DNA of 64,000 nt, from positions 14,531,203 through 14,595,202 of the forward strand of contig CM044875.1 of NCBI GenBank assembly GCA_024500155.1. The letters are read 5' to 3'. The notes below the pieces were generated by a model. It was not told the DNA's origin and made no database searches. It saw only the letters and a program-made list of their open reading frames with translations. Of the stretch, positions 32,805 through 43,716 are shown in pieces (the stretch's first letter is position 1; each line of letters begins with the position of its first letter). Source of the stretch: Chenopodium formosanum. Taxonomy: Eukaryota; Streptophyta; Magnoliopsida; Caryophyllales; Amaranthaceae. Both the position numbers and the translations under genes were made by a program.

Positions 32805-33335
32805 AATATAATAATAAAATAAAACATGAATATAACGAAAGAGTAAATTAGACAAAATGAGTGTTGTAAAAATTATAATTCGGTTTGGTTTTTTGTCTTA
32901 TTAATTAATACTTAGGTATTTTCAAAGTGTAAATTAATTACGCACTATGGGTAGGAATAATAATTGTGGTAAATATATAGATCATTAGATTAAAGGTTGT
33001 GTGTAAATCATTCACTACTTACCATGTATCTAGTCACAATTAATTGCATTGTCTATCTATATGTACGTGATCTTGATAGGTTTTTTGTTAAAGTTTATTA
33101 TATAAATAAAAAGTTGGATTGTAAGTTGAATAACTATGTATTTAATACAATTTGGGATAATTGAAGAAATACTTAAATTAATGTGCATTTAAACCATAAT
33201 ATAAGAAAGAAAAAAAAAAAAAAAAAAAAAAGGAGCATGAACAAAAGGTTAATACGGTCAAAAAAATATGGAGTATGATATTAGTAAGAACCTAAGATCC
33301 CCATTAACAAAGACAATATAAGTTTTTTTTTTTTT

Positions 33336-34075
33336 AAGAAAATTGTCTAGAATAATCCCACTTTTAGAGCGTCCGCGCAAAATAATCTTACCTTTGGGTT
33401 ATTTTGAAATAATCCCACATTTACACTCAATCCGCTCAAAATGTTCTCCAAGTGAGTAACCGGTTGAAAAGGTAATTTTTTTTATATTATATTTAATTTA
33501 CATGTGTCACAACTTGATTTGTCCAAAATTTTAAAAAATAAGTATTTAACTATATTTATATTAAATTAACAAATTATAAATAAATTAAAAAAAAGGCCCA
33601 GCCATCCTACTTCCCTACCCAACGACGACCTCATCCATCCGCGGCGCCAGCGACCACCTCCATCCCTCGACGCAAGTTACCCCACTCCCCACCCTTTCTT
33701 CCTTCAAACTTTGGCATGTCCTCCGACCTCAACCACTGCACTGCCCTCACTATCCTCGCCGTCCCTTCCTTCGTTGTTCCACCCCTTCTCTCCTCTTCGA
33801 TTGCACTTCCACCCTCGCTGACGTCATCCACTACCACATCTTATTCCAATACCTCACTTTCTCCGATCTTCGCCAAATCCACATCTTACTCCGGTCTCTC
33901 ATTGTCACCACTTTCCTCCAAACTTGACACCACCCATTTCCCCTTTTTTTTCCCTATCGAAAACTGCCCCCTCCATCGTTCTCCACCTGAATCGACCCTC
34001 CTTTTCCTTCTCAGGCCACCCAGATTTGTCACACCTAAACCCTAATTAAACCTAACCCCGGTCCCAAAACTACCC
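33336..34075. mobile_element. Partial long-TIR element
   Basis: It starts AGAAAATTGTCTAGAATAAT, with the same terminal AGAAAATT as other long-TIR elements here, and passes into a C-rich core (33600-34040). The other arm was not found; a copia remnant follows. ORFs in the core look compositional. Confidence 0.4.
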
Positions 34076-34077
34076 TA

Positions 34078-35330
34078 AACGAGTTTAGGTGTCGTTAGTG
34101 GCACAAGGTTTTACACATCAGCCTGAAATTAGTTATTTTGATACATATACACCGGTAGTTAGAATATCAACTATTTGGTTGTTAGATAGTTCTTGCAGCA
34201 ATTAAAATCTAGTGATCTATCAAATGGATGTCAAACATCGTTCTTTAATGGAGATTTAGATGCAACTAAGGAAGTGTTTGTTGTGGAAGGCCAAGAGCAA
34301 AAACTTTACAAGTTAATTAAATCACTTTATGAGCTAAAACAAGCACCTAAGCAATGGCATCAAAAGTTTAATGAGGTTGTGTTGTCTAATGGTTTCAAGT
34401 TGAACAATTCATACAAGTGTACTTATAGCGAAATTGATGACAACAGTCAAGGTGTCGTAATTTTCTATATGTAGATGACATGTTGATCTTTGGAACGAAC
34501 TTGTCGCAAGTTGAGATAAAAAAAAAAAATAATAAATAAAAAATAATCCTTCCTTAGTTTACAGTTTTTTATGAAAGACATGAGAGAAGCGAATGTCATA
34601 TTGGGCATAAGAATAAAGCAAGAGAGAAAAAGAGAAGTTAATCATGTCACAATCTCATAATTACGGAGAGTGGGAGATAGCTCAAGTGGTTAGAGCTTCT
34701 CTCTCGATTCCAAGAAATCTTGAAATTGATTCTCTCTCACCCCGCCCTTATGGCTCTCTAAACACCCAAAAAAAATATCTCATAATTACATTAAGAAAGT
34801 GCTCAAGAAATTCAATGTTGGTGAAAGTTTGACCTTTCTTTATTCAACACCCATGGATCCTAATTAATATAAAGTTGATATCTTTTGAAGGTAATGCAGT
34901 TTCACAACTGAACTATGCTACAGATTTAGGTGTTTGATGTATGCCATGACAAGTACTAGGTCGGATATCGCTTATGAAAATGGTCAATTGAGCAGGTTCA
35001 CTAGTAATCCTAGTATGCTACATTGGCAAACGGTTTGTTGTTTGTTCAAGTGCTTGAAGAAAACCATGGATTATGGTTTGTGCTATAGTGGGTATCCTTC
35101 GATTGTTAAAGGATATTTGGATACAAGTTGGATCTCAAATAGAGATCATTCATCCACAAGTTGATGCGTATTCCTAGCGATATGGAGGAGGCCAGGTGTC
35201 ATTTCATGGGCATCAAAGAAGCAAACATGCATGGCGAACTCTACAGTAGCGTTGCATTCTGCTGGTAAAGAAGCATAATGGTTAAGGGATCTAAAGCATG
35301 AGATTCCTTTGTTATAAAATCCAATATCAT
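34078..35330 (+). pseudogene. Copia reverse transcriptase/RNase H, frameshifted
   Basis: RT landmarks: VAQGFTHQPEISYFDTYTPV (34090-34160), SFFNGDL, LYKLIKSLYELKQAPKQW (about 34300-34355), and the catalytic YVDD at about 34467-34478 in a different frame from the preceding text. RNase H landmarks: MYAMTSTRSDIAY (about 34937), HWQT, KKTMDYGL, GYLDTSWIS, and SWASKKQT (about 35205). Several frameshifts and stops plus an inserted SINE; not functional. Confidence 0.88.
34665..34776 (+). mobile_element. tRNA-derived SINE with 13-bp target duplication
   Basis: The head GGAGATAGCTCAAGTGGTTA carries a tRNA box A and the tail is a short A run. ATCTCATAATTAC is repeated exactly on both sides (34652-34664 and 34777-34789). 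At 112 bp it is short. It interrupts the copia reading frame, so it inserted later. Confidence 0.85.
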
Positions 35331-35406
35331 AAATAGTGATAAATTGTTATAACAATGGAACCTTGGCTAAGGCATATAGCAAAGTATATAATGGTAAGTC
35401 AAGGCA

Positions 35407-35640
35407 TCACTACTACAAAAATGGCCTAAGGAACCACTTCTGATCTTTAGCACCAGAAAAGTTAGAATACCGGTTTCTTAGATAATGAAACCATATATTA
35501 TAAACATCCGGTAGTCTCTTAGACATGAATAAAAGAAGCCACAAATTTATTAACATATTGGTGTAAGCTATAGTTACATTCAATGACTTAATAAGGATAG
35601 TAAAATCACTATTGTTTATATTCATACGAAGTTTAATCTC
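35407..35640 (+). mobile_element. CACTA-type terminus (one end only)
   Basis: CACTACTACAAAAATGGCC starts at 35407, right where copia RNase H text (KAYSKVYNGKSRH) breaks off. This is a CACTA TIR. The opposite end was not found, so only a fragment remains; its right border is a guess. Confidence 0.5.
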
Positions 35641-36241
35641 GTTGATTGCTTCACAACATGGGTAAGAGATGTTAATAAAAGGATGACAATAAATTTGAGA
35701 TTGAAGCCCTATGATAATCGCAAAAATAAGGAAATCTTAACTTAACGCTCAATAAGACGTTATGTCTTAATTTTAATAAGATTAATTTCCTTGTTGGGTG
35801 ATTGTGAACTTGTTATTCATCGTAACTAAAGTTCCGGTTTTCTGTGACGAATAGAGGTTGTTTTAACTTAATAGAATTCCTGATATAGTATTTTATCACA
35901 GGAGCATGTTTTGGAAGTCTACCTATGTAAGTACGAAGCTACTTAAAAAAGCTATTGGGGTATAGCTTTGAAGTACTTACGAAAAGATAGGGACACATGG
36001 ATTTACGTGTCAAGTAATAATGTAATCAAGTAATTGATCTTGAGTGTGTAGTATTTTCAAGTATCCAACATGTATTGCTTTAGGTTCAATCGTTTTGCTT
36101 CACTAAATAGATATATACAGATTCTTGAAATGTGCAGTGTATTGCACTAAGTGGGAGTTTAGGTCTTTTTACACTTTCATTTATGCATAACATTGCTTTT
36201 CGCACTGATGATGTTTTGCAATGAGTGTATAGTAGTTTCTA

Positions 36242-36253
36242 AATGGGGGAGGA
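36242..36253 (+). other. Polypurine tract of the copia remnant
   Basis: AATGGGGGAGGA precedes the 3' LTR. Confidence 0.7.
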
Positions 36254-36254
36254 T

Positions 36255-37037
36255 TGTTGAATAATTTAAAGGATTGTAGACAAATTCATGTTGTTTAATT
36301 GATTTACTTAGGTTAAGGTGTTTTGATTTAATTAAACAAGTTTTAGAATCAAGATATACTCGATTTAGAGGGAAGAACTCGATTTAGAGAAAGCATTACC
36401 GCCACCCCTGCCTCGTGGCCTTAGTGTACTAGCCTAATCGAGCGCGATGGTATGGTTGTGACAGTGTTGTGTCGCTCGATCAAGGCAAGCTCTTTTCGAC
36501 CGGGCACAAGTGTGAAGAAGAAATGAAGCCGGGGTGCTGCCTCGTAGGCCACCGCCGCTCGGTCGGGCAAGTGAGCTTTTTAGGTTTATCACCCAGATTT
36601 AATTTGCTACGCTAGACGGTAGCCAACCACGTCGGGCGCGCGCGGGTTCTTCCTGGTTCAAGGTTTACAGTTTTCTTCAATTTATCTGCAGTGTTTGGCT
36701 ATTTTTGTCTTCTTCTATATATATGTTGTTTGAACATATGATGAAAGGTAGATTTTCAAGAAAATCAATTTCGTAATTTTTTTTTGTTAACAAAACCTTT
36801 TGCATTCCAATTATCATCATCATCATCATAAATCACCCAAGTTTGATTGCATTAGATCACAAACATACTATACACTGTTGTGATTGTCATCGTTGTATCT
36901 CCTAGTAATTTCGTGATACCTGATGTGTAAATTAGAGTTGAAAAATTACTTTGCAAAGTGATCTTGTTCACTCTTCGAAGTGTTTATTTTGTCCAATTTC
37001 GTTGCATTTTGTTACTCGGTAACCAAATTCCCAAACA
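36255..37037 (+). repeat. 3' LTR of the copia remnant
   Basis: 783 bp, starts TGTTGAATAATTT after the PPT and ends CCCAAACA. A TATATATATG motif at about 36717 may be its TATA box. No second LTR is in the window. Confidence 0.75.
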
Positions 37038-37584
37038 GATGTGTATAAAATACTACATATGTAGTATTATCATATTTAAATTAAATATATGAAATAATAT
37101 GTGCTCTATATGACATTCAAAATATAAGATAAATATTAATATTTTATACAATAAAACATATGATAAACGGGTGAATTTTTTTGGGAGAGGATGCATTTTT
37201 TATTTTTTCCTCGATATTGATTGAAGATTTTATTTAAGTTCAACTTTCTAATCAAATCTTGATTAAATTCTTTATACAGAAAATTAACTTAGCTTTATTT
37301 GATTTTGAGAGTTATCATGGGTTGTTTAAAAATTGGACACCAACTTTTCTTTTATTTTTATTTATTTTCCTTCCCTTATAAATTAGAGATAATACTTCCT
37401 CCGGTTTTTTTAACTGCACCATTAATCTTTTAAGAAAGTTTACCGTATATCAACTGCAATTTTTTTCTTTAATTTGGCATGCGCATATACATCTTTTACT
37501 TGTGTTCACACAAAAAAAAATACATTAAGAGCCTGTTCTTATTTACCGAACTAATCTGAACTGAACTGATTGAAACTGAACTGA

Positions 37585-37652
<68 letters not shown>

Positions 37653-37686
37653 CATCATTATTATTATTATTGTTATTATTATTATT

Positions 37687-37750
<64 letters not shown>
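37585..37750. repeat. (ATT)n microsatellite, left half
   Basis: Almost uninterrupted ATT repeats, continued at 38981-39115 on the far side of the inserted MITE. Confidence 0.95.
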
Positions 37751-37752
<2 letters not shown>

Positions 37753-37857
37753 TCCTCCGTTTTTTTATTATTGCACCATAGGGGTTGGGTACAAATATTT
37801 TGGTAGGGGAAAAAAGGAAGAAAGAGAAAGATAAAAATAAAAAATTACCCATGTGAT

Positions 37858-38427
37858 TAGGCCTGTACAAAACTATCCGAGAATTCGAAAATCCGATAAT
37901 CCGATCCGCAACCGATCCGAATTTTTGGATATCCGATCTGATTTTTCATTTCGGATCGGATATCCGATCCGAAAAAGCGGATATCGGATGCTGATTTGGA
38001 TATTAATTTTCAGAATTTCGGATATCCGATATCCGAAAGATATCCGAAATATAAAGCCTAAAATAATATAATTTTTAAATTGTTCATATAAAACTTACCC
38101 TGTATTATTAACTTATTGTAATATTCTTAATATATTTGATGATAATATTAATTGCAAAAGGACTACTATTTTTGTTAAAATATTTTGTACAACTTAGCGA
38201 TAAAAAAACGGTAAAATTAGTGAAATTTAGAAAGTAATCATAACAATTTTACTTAATATTGGATAATGGATATCCGAAGCATCCGATCCGAAAATTTTGG
38301 ATATCCGAATATCGGATATCCGAATTTTTCAAATCGGATTTGGATATCAATTTTTGATATCCGGGTCTTCGGATATCCGATCCGAAATCACATTTCGGAT
38401 CGGATATCCGATCCGTGAACAGGCCTA
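37858..38427. mobile_element. hAT-like MITE with GATATCCG repeats
   Basis: TIRs TAGGCCTGTACA and complement TAGGCCTGTTCA; perfect 8-bp duplication CATGTGAT at 37850-37857 and 38428-38435. The body near both ends is packed with overlapping, self-complementary GGATATCCGAT motifs. Confidence 0.88.
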
Positions 38428-38456
38428 CATGTGATATATTGATAAATTAAAAAGTA

Positions 38457-38841
38457 CTCCCTTCGTCCCTAAATTACATTTCTCCTTTTTTTTTTTTGGT
38501 ATTCCAAAATTACATTCCCCCTTTCTATTTTTGGTAAGTTTTTTTAGTAAATAAACTCTCTTTTTCTGTTTTATATTTAATGCTTTCTCACTCATCCTTA
38601 CCTTATCTCACTCATAATCCTTGTGCCAAATTACAATGAATATGATTGGTTAAAAATTTTCAATTAGGAGCATGTGATTGATATTTTTTTTTGCAAAGGA
38701 TTGATGACATGTCATGAGTAACAACTAATCTATCTTTCTACTTCCCATTGCATTATCTAATTATTGTTATTTGTCTTATTCTTTCCTCCTTAATTCCCGT
38801 GTAAATTTCCAAAGATGAATGTTATTTAGGGACGGATGGAG
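38457..38841. mobile_element. Stowaway-like MITE, family C
   Basis: Left CTCCCTTCGTCCCTAAATTA, right TTATTTAGGGACGGATGGAG; TA at 38455-38456 and 38842-38843. Confidence 0.85.
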
Positions 38842-38980
38842 TAAATGTGAAAAAGCAAGGGTATGTTGGGTATTTGTAGTGTGAACACAAATAATTTTTT
38901 TTCCTAAAGAGGAAATGGTGCAATATTTGTGAAACTTCCTAAAAAGGCAAGTGGTGCAATAATAAAAGAACGGAGGAAGT

Positions 38981-39125
38981 ATTATTATTATCATTATTAT
39001 TATTATTGTTATTATTATTATTATTATTGTTATTATTATTATTATTATCATCATCATTATTATTGTTATTGTTGTTGTTGTTGTTATCATTACTATTACT
39101 ATTACTTTTACTGTTATTTTTGTTG
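38981..39125. repeat. (ATT)n microsatellite, right half
   Basis: ATT/GTT repeats continuing the block at 37585-37750. The tyrosine-rich and isoleucine-rich ORFs here are translations of it. Confidence 0.9.
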
Positions 39126-39710
39126 TGATTAAAGCCAAACTGATTTGATTGGAGCCGAACTAGACTGAACTAAACTGATTGGAGTCGAACTGAACTGAAC
39201 TCATTGTAGTCGAACTGAACTGATTGGAGCTGAATTGATTGAAGCTGAACTGAACTGAAAATAAGTTGAAGAAAACAGGCCCTAACTATCTTTATTCACA
39301 TTTTTTTTTAATAGTTCATTGTTCACATCTTGTAGCACCAATTATTGCCCTATATTTTCTCTATATTACTTTTTTCATTCCGAATTAAAATGACACATTG
39401 CCATATCACATTTAATTTGCCAATGCATATGTTCAATCGAAAATATAATAACTACAAAAAATACTACATGACTATATATATGTGTGTGGATTTTTGAATC
39501 TATTAATCACAACTTTTAGTCAAAGTAAAATTAATGAATAACGTCAAAGTTAAACGGTAGCATCTAAAATTTTGAACGGAGTATCACATAGCCGATTTAA
39601 CACTTCCTATATTTTACGGAAATTACTCTTTTTTCTTTTATCTTTTGTGCTTACCAAATGGTGTGATTTTTTTTTTGAAAAAATAAATAAATAAGGAAGT
39701 ACTAATTTTA

Positions 39711-39954
39711 TACTTACTTGACCTGTTTCTTTTATCACGTTTACCAATGCAAAACTTTAACGGTCAATAACTTAAATTCTCTATAAGTAAAAATTATAAA
39801 AGTTATATATTGTGATAGTATTTATTGAGACGAATCCAAAAAGATCATACATGAATATATTTTTTCTTATATATTATTTACAAAAGACGGTCAAAGGAGG
39901 GGTGGTAAATAGTGTAAAAGTCAAAGCGGGTCAAGTAATAAAGAACGGAGGAAG
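39711..39954. mobile_element. Stowaway-like MITE, family A, inverted relative to 6899
   Basis: The right end GTAATAAAGAACGGAGGAAG is clear and the left end is weaker. The internal segment TGAGACGAATCCAAAAAGAT is the complement of the 6899-7159 copy. Confidence 0.65.
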
Positions 39955-40000
39955 TAAGAGTTTTGAAGTTACATTAAGTAAAAAATAAGTAGTAATATTA

Positions 40001-40240
40001 AGCCTTGTTCTCTTAATATTAAAATATAATTCAATAAAAATAATTTCAGTTCAATAAAATAATTTTAATTTTACACATAAAGTTCAGTTCATCAGATATA
40101 ATTTTCAGTTAGTAAAATTCAATAACTTTAACAAATATAATATAAAATCAATAAAAATAATTTTTTTTAAATAAAATTATTTCAATTCAATGAAAAAAAA
40201 AAAATTTGGTTAGTCAATTCAACGTGAAGATTATGAGGCC
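40001..40240. mobile_element. Tourist-like MITE (degenerate)
   Basis: Starts AGCCTTGTTCTCTTAA after TTA (39998-40000) and ends AACGTGAAGATTATGAGGCC before TTA (40241-40243). Body of TTCAATAAAATAATTTTA-like repeats. Confidence 0.5.
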
Positions 40241-40827
40241 TTAGAAAGCAAGAGCACGAATAACAATTTTGAACACTTGGTTGGCTCATGGCACAGTTAG
40301 TCAAATTTGTTTCATTTGGGATGGTTGCAGTTTGGCTCCACCATTCTTTAATAATTTTCTCTCACTCTCCATTCAACGTAATAACACTTATGATTCCAAA
40401 ACAAGAAAAGAGAATATGAGGGCAACATGATTTAATAAAAGAGGGCAACTAATATTGAATGATCTTTTTAAAAAACTAACAAATTCCTCTGTTCAAAAAT
40501 AATTGGCATATAGCCAAATTTTGCACATGATGCTGTATTAATTTGACCTTAACTTTATATATTAAATTATTAATATAAATTATTAAAAATGTTACTTCCT
40601 CTTTTTTTATTTAGTTGATGCGTTTGATTTAGGCACATATATTAAAGAAAGGAGAGAGAGTGAGAGAGAGTGAAAAACAATTGAGTTAGCTTGTAAATGC
40701 AAGGCAAAAAAGTTACCCTAAAAGCAAACGTGTCAACTAAAAAAAATTCCTAAAAAGAAAAATCCCTCAAATTAGTCCCATGGGGAGTGATCTCACGACT
40801 TCATGAGGTAGGAGATGCCATTGCACC

Positions 40828-41528
40828 CAATGGCGGACCCACGAAGGCACAAGGGGTAGCACATGCTACCTCTGAAGGAAAAAAAAAAAAAAGGTTAGGT
40901 CAAAGAGACCAGTTATCTCAAATAACTGGTCGAGATAACTGGTCTCTTAGAGGCTATTACAAACAAATGCAAATCTAGTGCCTTTTTTTATGTTAATATA
41001 AAAAAGACCTGTTATATAAAAACAGGTCTCTTAAGTTCTGATTGTTTTTCATGTTCAAATAAAAGAGACCTGTTTTATATAAAACAGGTCTATTAAGTTC
41101 TGTTTTTTTTTTTTTTTCAAATTAAAACAAAATACTTTTACTTATTATTTTTTTTTAAAAAAAATTTCTTTTACTTATTTTTGTACATATAATTTATATT
41201 TTTTAAAAATACCTTCATTTAAGTTATATTTTATTTTTATTTATAATATACTAATATAAATTATCATATATAGTTTTTTTTTTTTTTTTTTATTTATTTT
41301 TATTTAAATGTTTATGGTATTCTTTTTTAGTTTGATCATATTGATAAGTAGTATATGACTTATTCCATATTTGTGCAATGAAAATTTATCTACCAAAATA
41401 ATTATTTTAAGATTTAATGACTAATTATTAAAGGATAATACTCCTATACTAGTATACTTTTTTTAATTTTGTTTTTTTTTCCCTTTATTTTTCTATGCTA
41501 CCCCTAATTATTCCTGGATCCGCCACTG
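40828..41528. mobile_element. hAT-like non-autonomous element
   Basis: TIRs CAATGGCGGACCCA and complement CAGTGGCGGATCCA, followed by shared GGGGTAGCA. Perfect 8-bp duplication ATTGCACC at 40820-40827 and 41529-41536. No transposase. It carries three hairpins (40903-41091). Confidence 0.92.
40903..41091. repeat. Three consecutive hairpins with AGACC(A/T)GTT stems
   Basis: Hairpin 1: perfect 17-bp stem, 40903-40919 with 40932-40948. Hairpin 2: AGACCTGTT at 41005-41013 with AACAGGTCT at 41021-41029. Hairpin 3: perfect 26-bp palindrome at 41066-41091. All begin with an AGACC-type sequence. Confidence 0.92.
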
Positions 41529-41691
41529 ATTGCACCATCATCTCAAGTCCTCAACCTTGAAGTACTTGCACATAATTTAAATTCCATAGTCTTAAAAAAA
41601 AAATTAAATAAATAAATTAACTTTACTGGGGAGTTGCAGTCCCAACAATTGACGATATATTTTTCCAGGAAGGGCAAAAGAAATGACTTAC

Positions 41692-42472
41692 CTATCTGCT
41701 TCCTGGCTGTTATTGAATCTACAAAATGAGGCAGACCAACTTGATAAAAAGCATTACAGCTAGGCTGCAGAATCTTCCCGCTAACTCCAATCGAAAGTTG
41801 ACTGACAGCAGTCTTCAGGCAGCGGGTGCAGTCAGCCTCTGTCAAGTCTGGCGTACACTGTACTGTGGCAAACAGAATTTGGGATCTTGTCAAATTCACT
41901 ACTTTTGCAGCAAATTTCTTTCCAGATTGGTCACTCGAAGCTTCAACCACCAAAATTTTCATCTCGTTGTTCAGAATGTCAGCAAATGTTGTCTGACTTC
42001 TGGATACGTTCAAGCTGTTCCAAATGAGTAGCTTAGGAGATTCTTCCATTTTCCCAAGAACGTTTTCATTAGAATATCTTACCATACATTCGTTATACCA
42101 TATAATTGCCTGTTTCTTACCAGGACAATATGATCGAGGCAAATCCTCTGCAGCTACTGATACACAGTCTCTGCAAGAGGTTGTGTTTTGATCTCCGCGG
42201 CAGAGGAAGAGCCCGTATACAGCATTATCTGTGCCATTTCCAGTAGCAGTAAAATGAAAACCGGTGGTGGTGATGGCAGCGTTGGAGGTAAGAGATTGAA
42301 AGACGACATTGAGATTGGTTTGGTATGTTGAATTTGGACCAAAGCAAGTTTTGTTAGAGCATTTACTGTCCAAATAAACTGGAGCAGCATCAGTAGTAGT
42401 AAAAATAATAATTAAAATCGTATGCAAATTGCAAACAAGTGTAAATAAGTGGCAAAGAGAACTATCTCTCAT
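41692..42472 (-). CDS. CRK exon 1: signal peptide and two DUF26 domains
   Basis: Minus-strand exon from ATG at 42472 to the donor ATAG/GTAAGT (41691), 781 bp, 260 codons plus one base. Residues 1-30 form a hydrophobic signal peptide. Two Gnk2/DUF26 domains follow, each with the family motif C-x8-C-x2-C: Cys 91, 100, 103 and Cys 206, 215, 218. Several N-x-S/T sites fit a glycosylated extracellular domain. The end (SCNAFYQVGLPHFVDS, then ARKQI) leads to the membrane exon. The frame is intact. Reading past the donor gives a longer ORF that is intron. The domain call is firm; expression is unknown given the damaged kinase. Confidence 0.9.
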
Positions 42473-42589
42473 GCTAGAAATGTGGTTTCACTCAATAAGG
42501 AAAGATAGCTAGCGCTCCTACTCTTCAAGGTAGCACTTTAATGATAGGGAAAATATGATCAAAATAAGCCAAAAAGACTTCAATAGAGT

Positions 42590-42602
42590 GGTCAAATTGA
42601 CT
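42590..42602. promoter_or_regulatory. Possible W-box pair upstream of the CRK
   Basis: TTGACC on the minus strand (42590-42595) and TTGACT on the plus strand (42597-42602) lie about 120 bp before the ATG. WRKY factors bind TTGAC(C/T) and many CRK genes respond to them. No clear TATA box was recognised. Such short motifs also occur by chance. Confidence 0.3.
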
Positions 42603-42833
42603 AATCAACTTTGGTTGATTACAAATTGGGTTTAATTGATTATGCTCATATTGGGTAACAATAACGGTTGACACAGTTCTCTTACTTATGTCTAATCATA
42701 CATAATGAATCGCCTTATGATAAGTAGTAGTAGCTTTGTTTCGTAATAATAATGGTAACATATTCCTTTTACATCCATTTTATAATAGTTGTAACACTTT
42801 CTATTTTAATAAGGACTCACTACTATTTTATTA

Positions 42834-43228
42834 CTCCCTCCGTTTCATAATGTTAGTCTCATATACAATTTTCGGCGTTTCAAAATAATATACCCATATT
42901 GAATCTATTCCTTTTTTGTTTTATTTTATTTTCCTGATTTGGTCCTATAATTTTTAATCCCATTAGTGGATTGATGACATGGCAGTAATTAAATATCTGA
43001 TTGATCATCAAACCCCTTAGTGGATTGATGACATGTCATTTGATTGATATTCCTCACGTTAAACAAGCATTGTAATTGATGCTTTTCAAAGAAAAAAATC
43101 AGAACATTAAATAAGATAGAACTAATTAAGCAATTTTTGTACCAAAATGTAAGATTCCAAATATTATTCATTCTCTTATTTTTTTGTGATTGATTCTATA
43201 TGGGACTAACAAAGTGAAATGGAGGGAG
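42834..43228. mobile_element. Stowaway-like MITE upstream of the CRK
   Basis: TIRs of about 35 bp: left CTCCCTCCGTTTCATAATGT, right ACAAAGTGAAATGGAGGGAG; TA at 42832-42833 and 43229-43230. It lies about 360 bp upstream of the CRK ATG. Confidence 0.85.
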
Positions 43229-43676
43229 TATTTTTCTTTCCCACTTACCTTACCTACATAAATATTTCATCATTTCTCTCTATTGCAAACCCCATTTATA
43301 TAATTTTTTTTTTCTTCTACTAACAATAAAATAAATTTCCACTAACTTTACTTTATGTAAAATTAGCTTAGTTCCCGTGCCTTGTACAGTAATTTTCAAT
43401 AACTATTATTAAACTATTATTATAATTAGTTTTTATAAACAAAAAAAAAATCTAAAAATATACTTGACAAATTTTGAGGAAAATAAATAATTACGAAAGA
43501 TATGTTAGATATTAAATGAGGTAGAAAATGAGCAAAATTATATTAAGAATGTGTTTTTATAGCTATATAAATATTTGTGTTAATGATATGTCAAACCTTT
43601 TAATTTTAAGTAATTATATTGTGTAAGGTTAGGGAATTTTTGTAAATAAGATTTGAACTTTAATTGAAATTTATTC

Positions 43677-43716
<40 letters not shown>

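Larger units (their letters stand above)
34078..37037 (+). mobile_element. Ty1/copia remnant: RT, RNase H and 3' LTR
   Basis: 5'-truncated plus-strand copia element with degraded RT/RNase H and a 3' LTR. A SINE (34665-34776) and one end of a CACTA element (35407) are inserted in it. Located in CRK intron 1. Confidence 0.85.
37751..38979. mobile_element. Stowaway-like MITE family B, inserted in the microsatellite
   Basis: Left TTTCCTCCGTTTTTTTATTA then TTGCACCATA; right GGTGCAATAATAAAAGAACG then GAGGAAG; TA flanks at 37749-37750 and 38980-38981. It is enlarged by the two insertions at 37858-38427 and 38457-38841. Confidence 0.7.
37529..39282. mobile_element. Tourist-like element, outermost of a nest
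   Basis: Ends GAGCCTGTTCTTATTTACC and complement GGGCCTGTTTTCTTCAACTT; TAA flanks at 37526-37528 and 39283-39285. Remaining body: CTGAACTGAACTGATTGGAG-type repeats at both ends. The centre is an (ATT)n microsatellite with further transposons. Confidence 0.65.
5168..42472 (-). other. Cysteine-rich receptor-like kinase gene span, about 37.3 kb, six exons found
   Basis: Six minus-strand exons spell a CRK: signal peptide and two DUF26 domains (exon 1), transmembrane helix (exon 2), kinase domain (exons 3-6). Known role of the family: plasma-membrane receptor kinases in stress and immune signalling. Intron lengths are about 10.9 kb, 6.0 kb, 250 bp, 5.1 kb and 13.2 kb. Phases: exon 1 ends phase 1 and exon 2 opens with two bases; exon 3 ends phase 1 and exon 4 opens with two bases; exon 4 ends phase 2 and exon 5 opens with one base; exon 5 to exon 6 is phase 0. 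Exon 2 (phase 1) does not fit exon 3 (phase 0), so an exon with the Gly-rich loop is missing or unrecognised. Catalytic motifs are altered (see exons 4 and 5). It is a decayed gene or a pseudokinase; the six exons themselves have no internal stop. Confidence 0.82.

Noticed and set aside
33716..34045. 109-residue Ser/Pro-rich ORF
   Set aside because: Composition follows the C-rich core of a partial long-TIR element; no motif recognised.
38776..39138. Isoleucine-rich and tyrosine-rich ORFs
   Set aside because: Products of the (ATT)n microsatellite.
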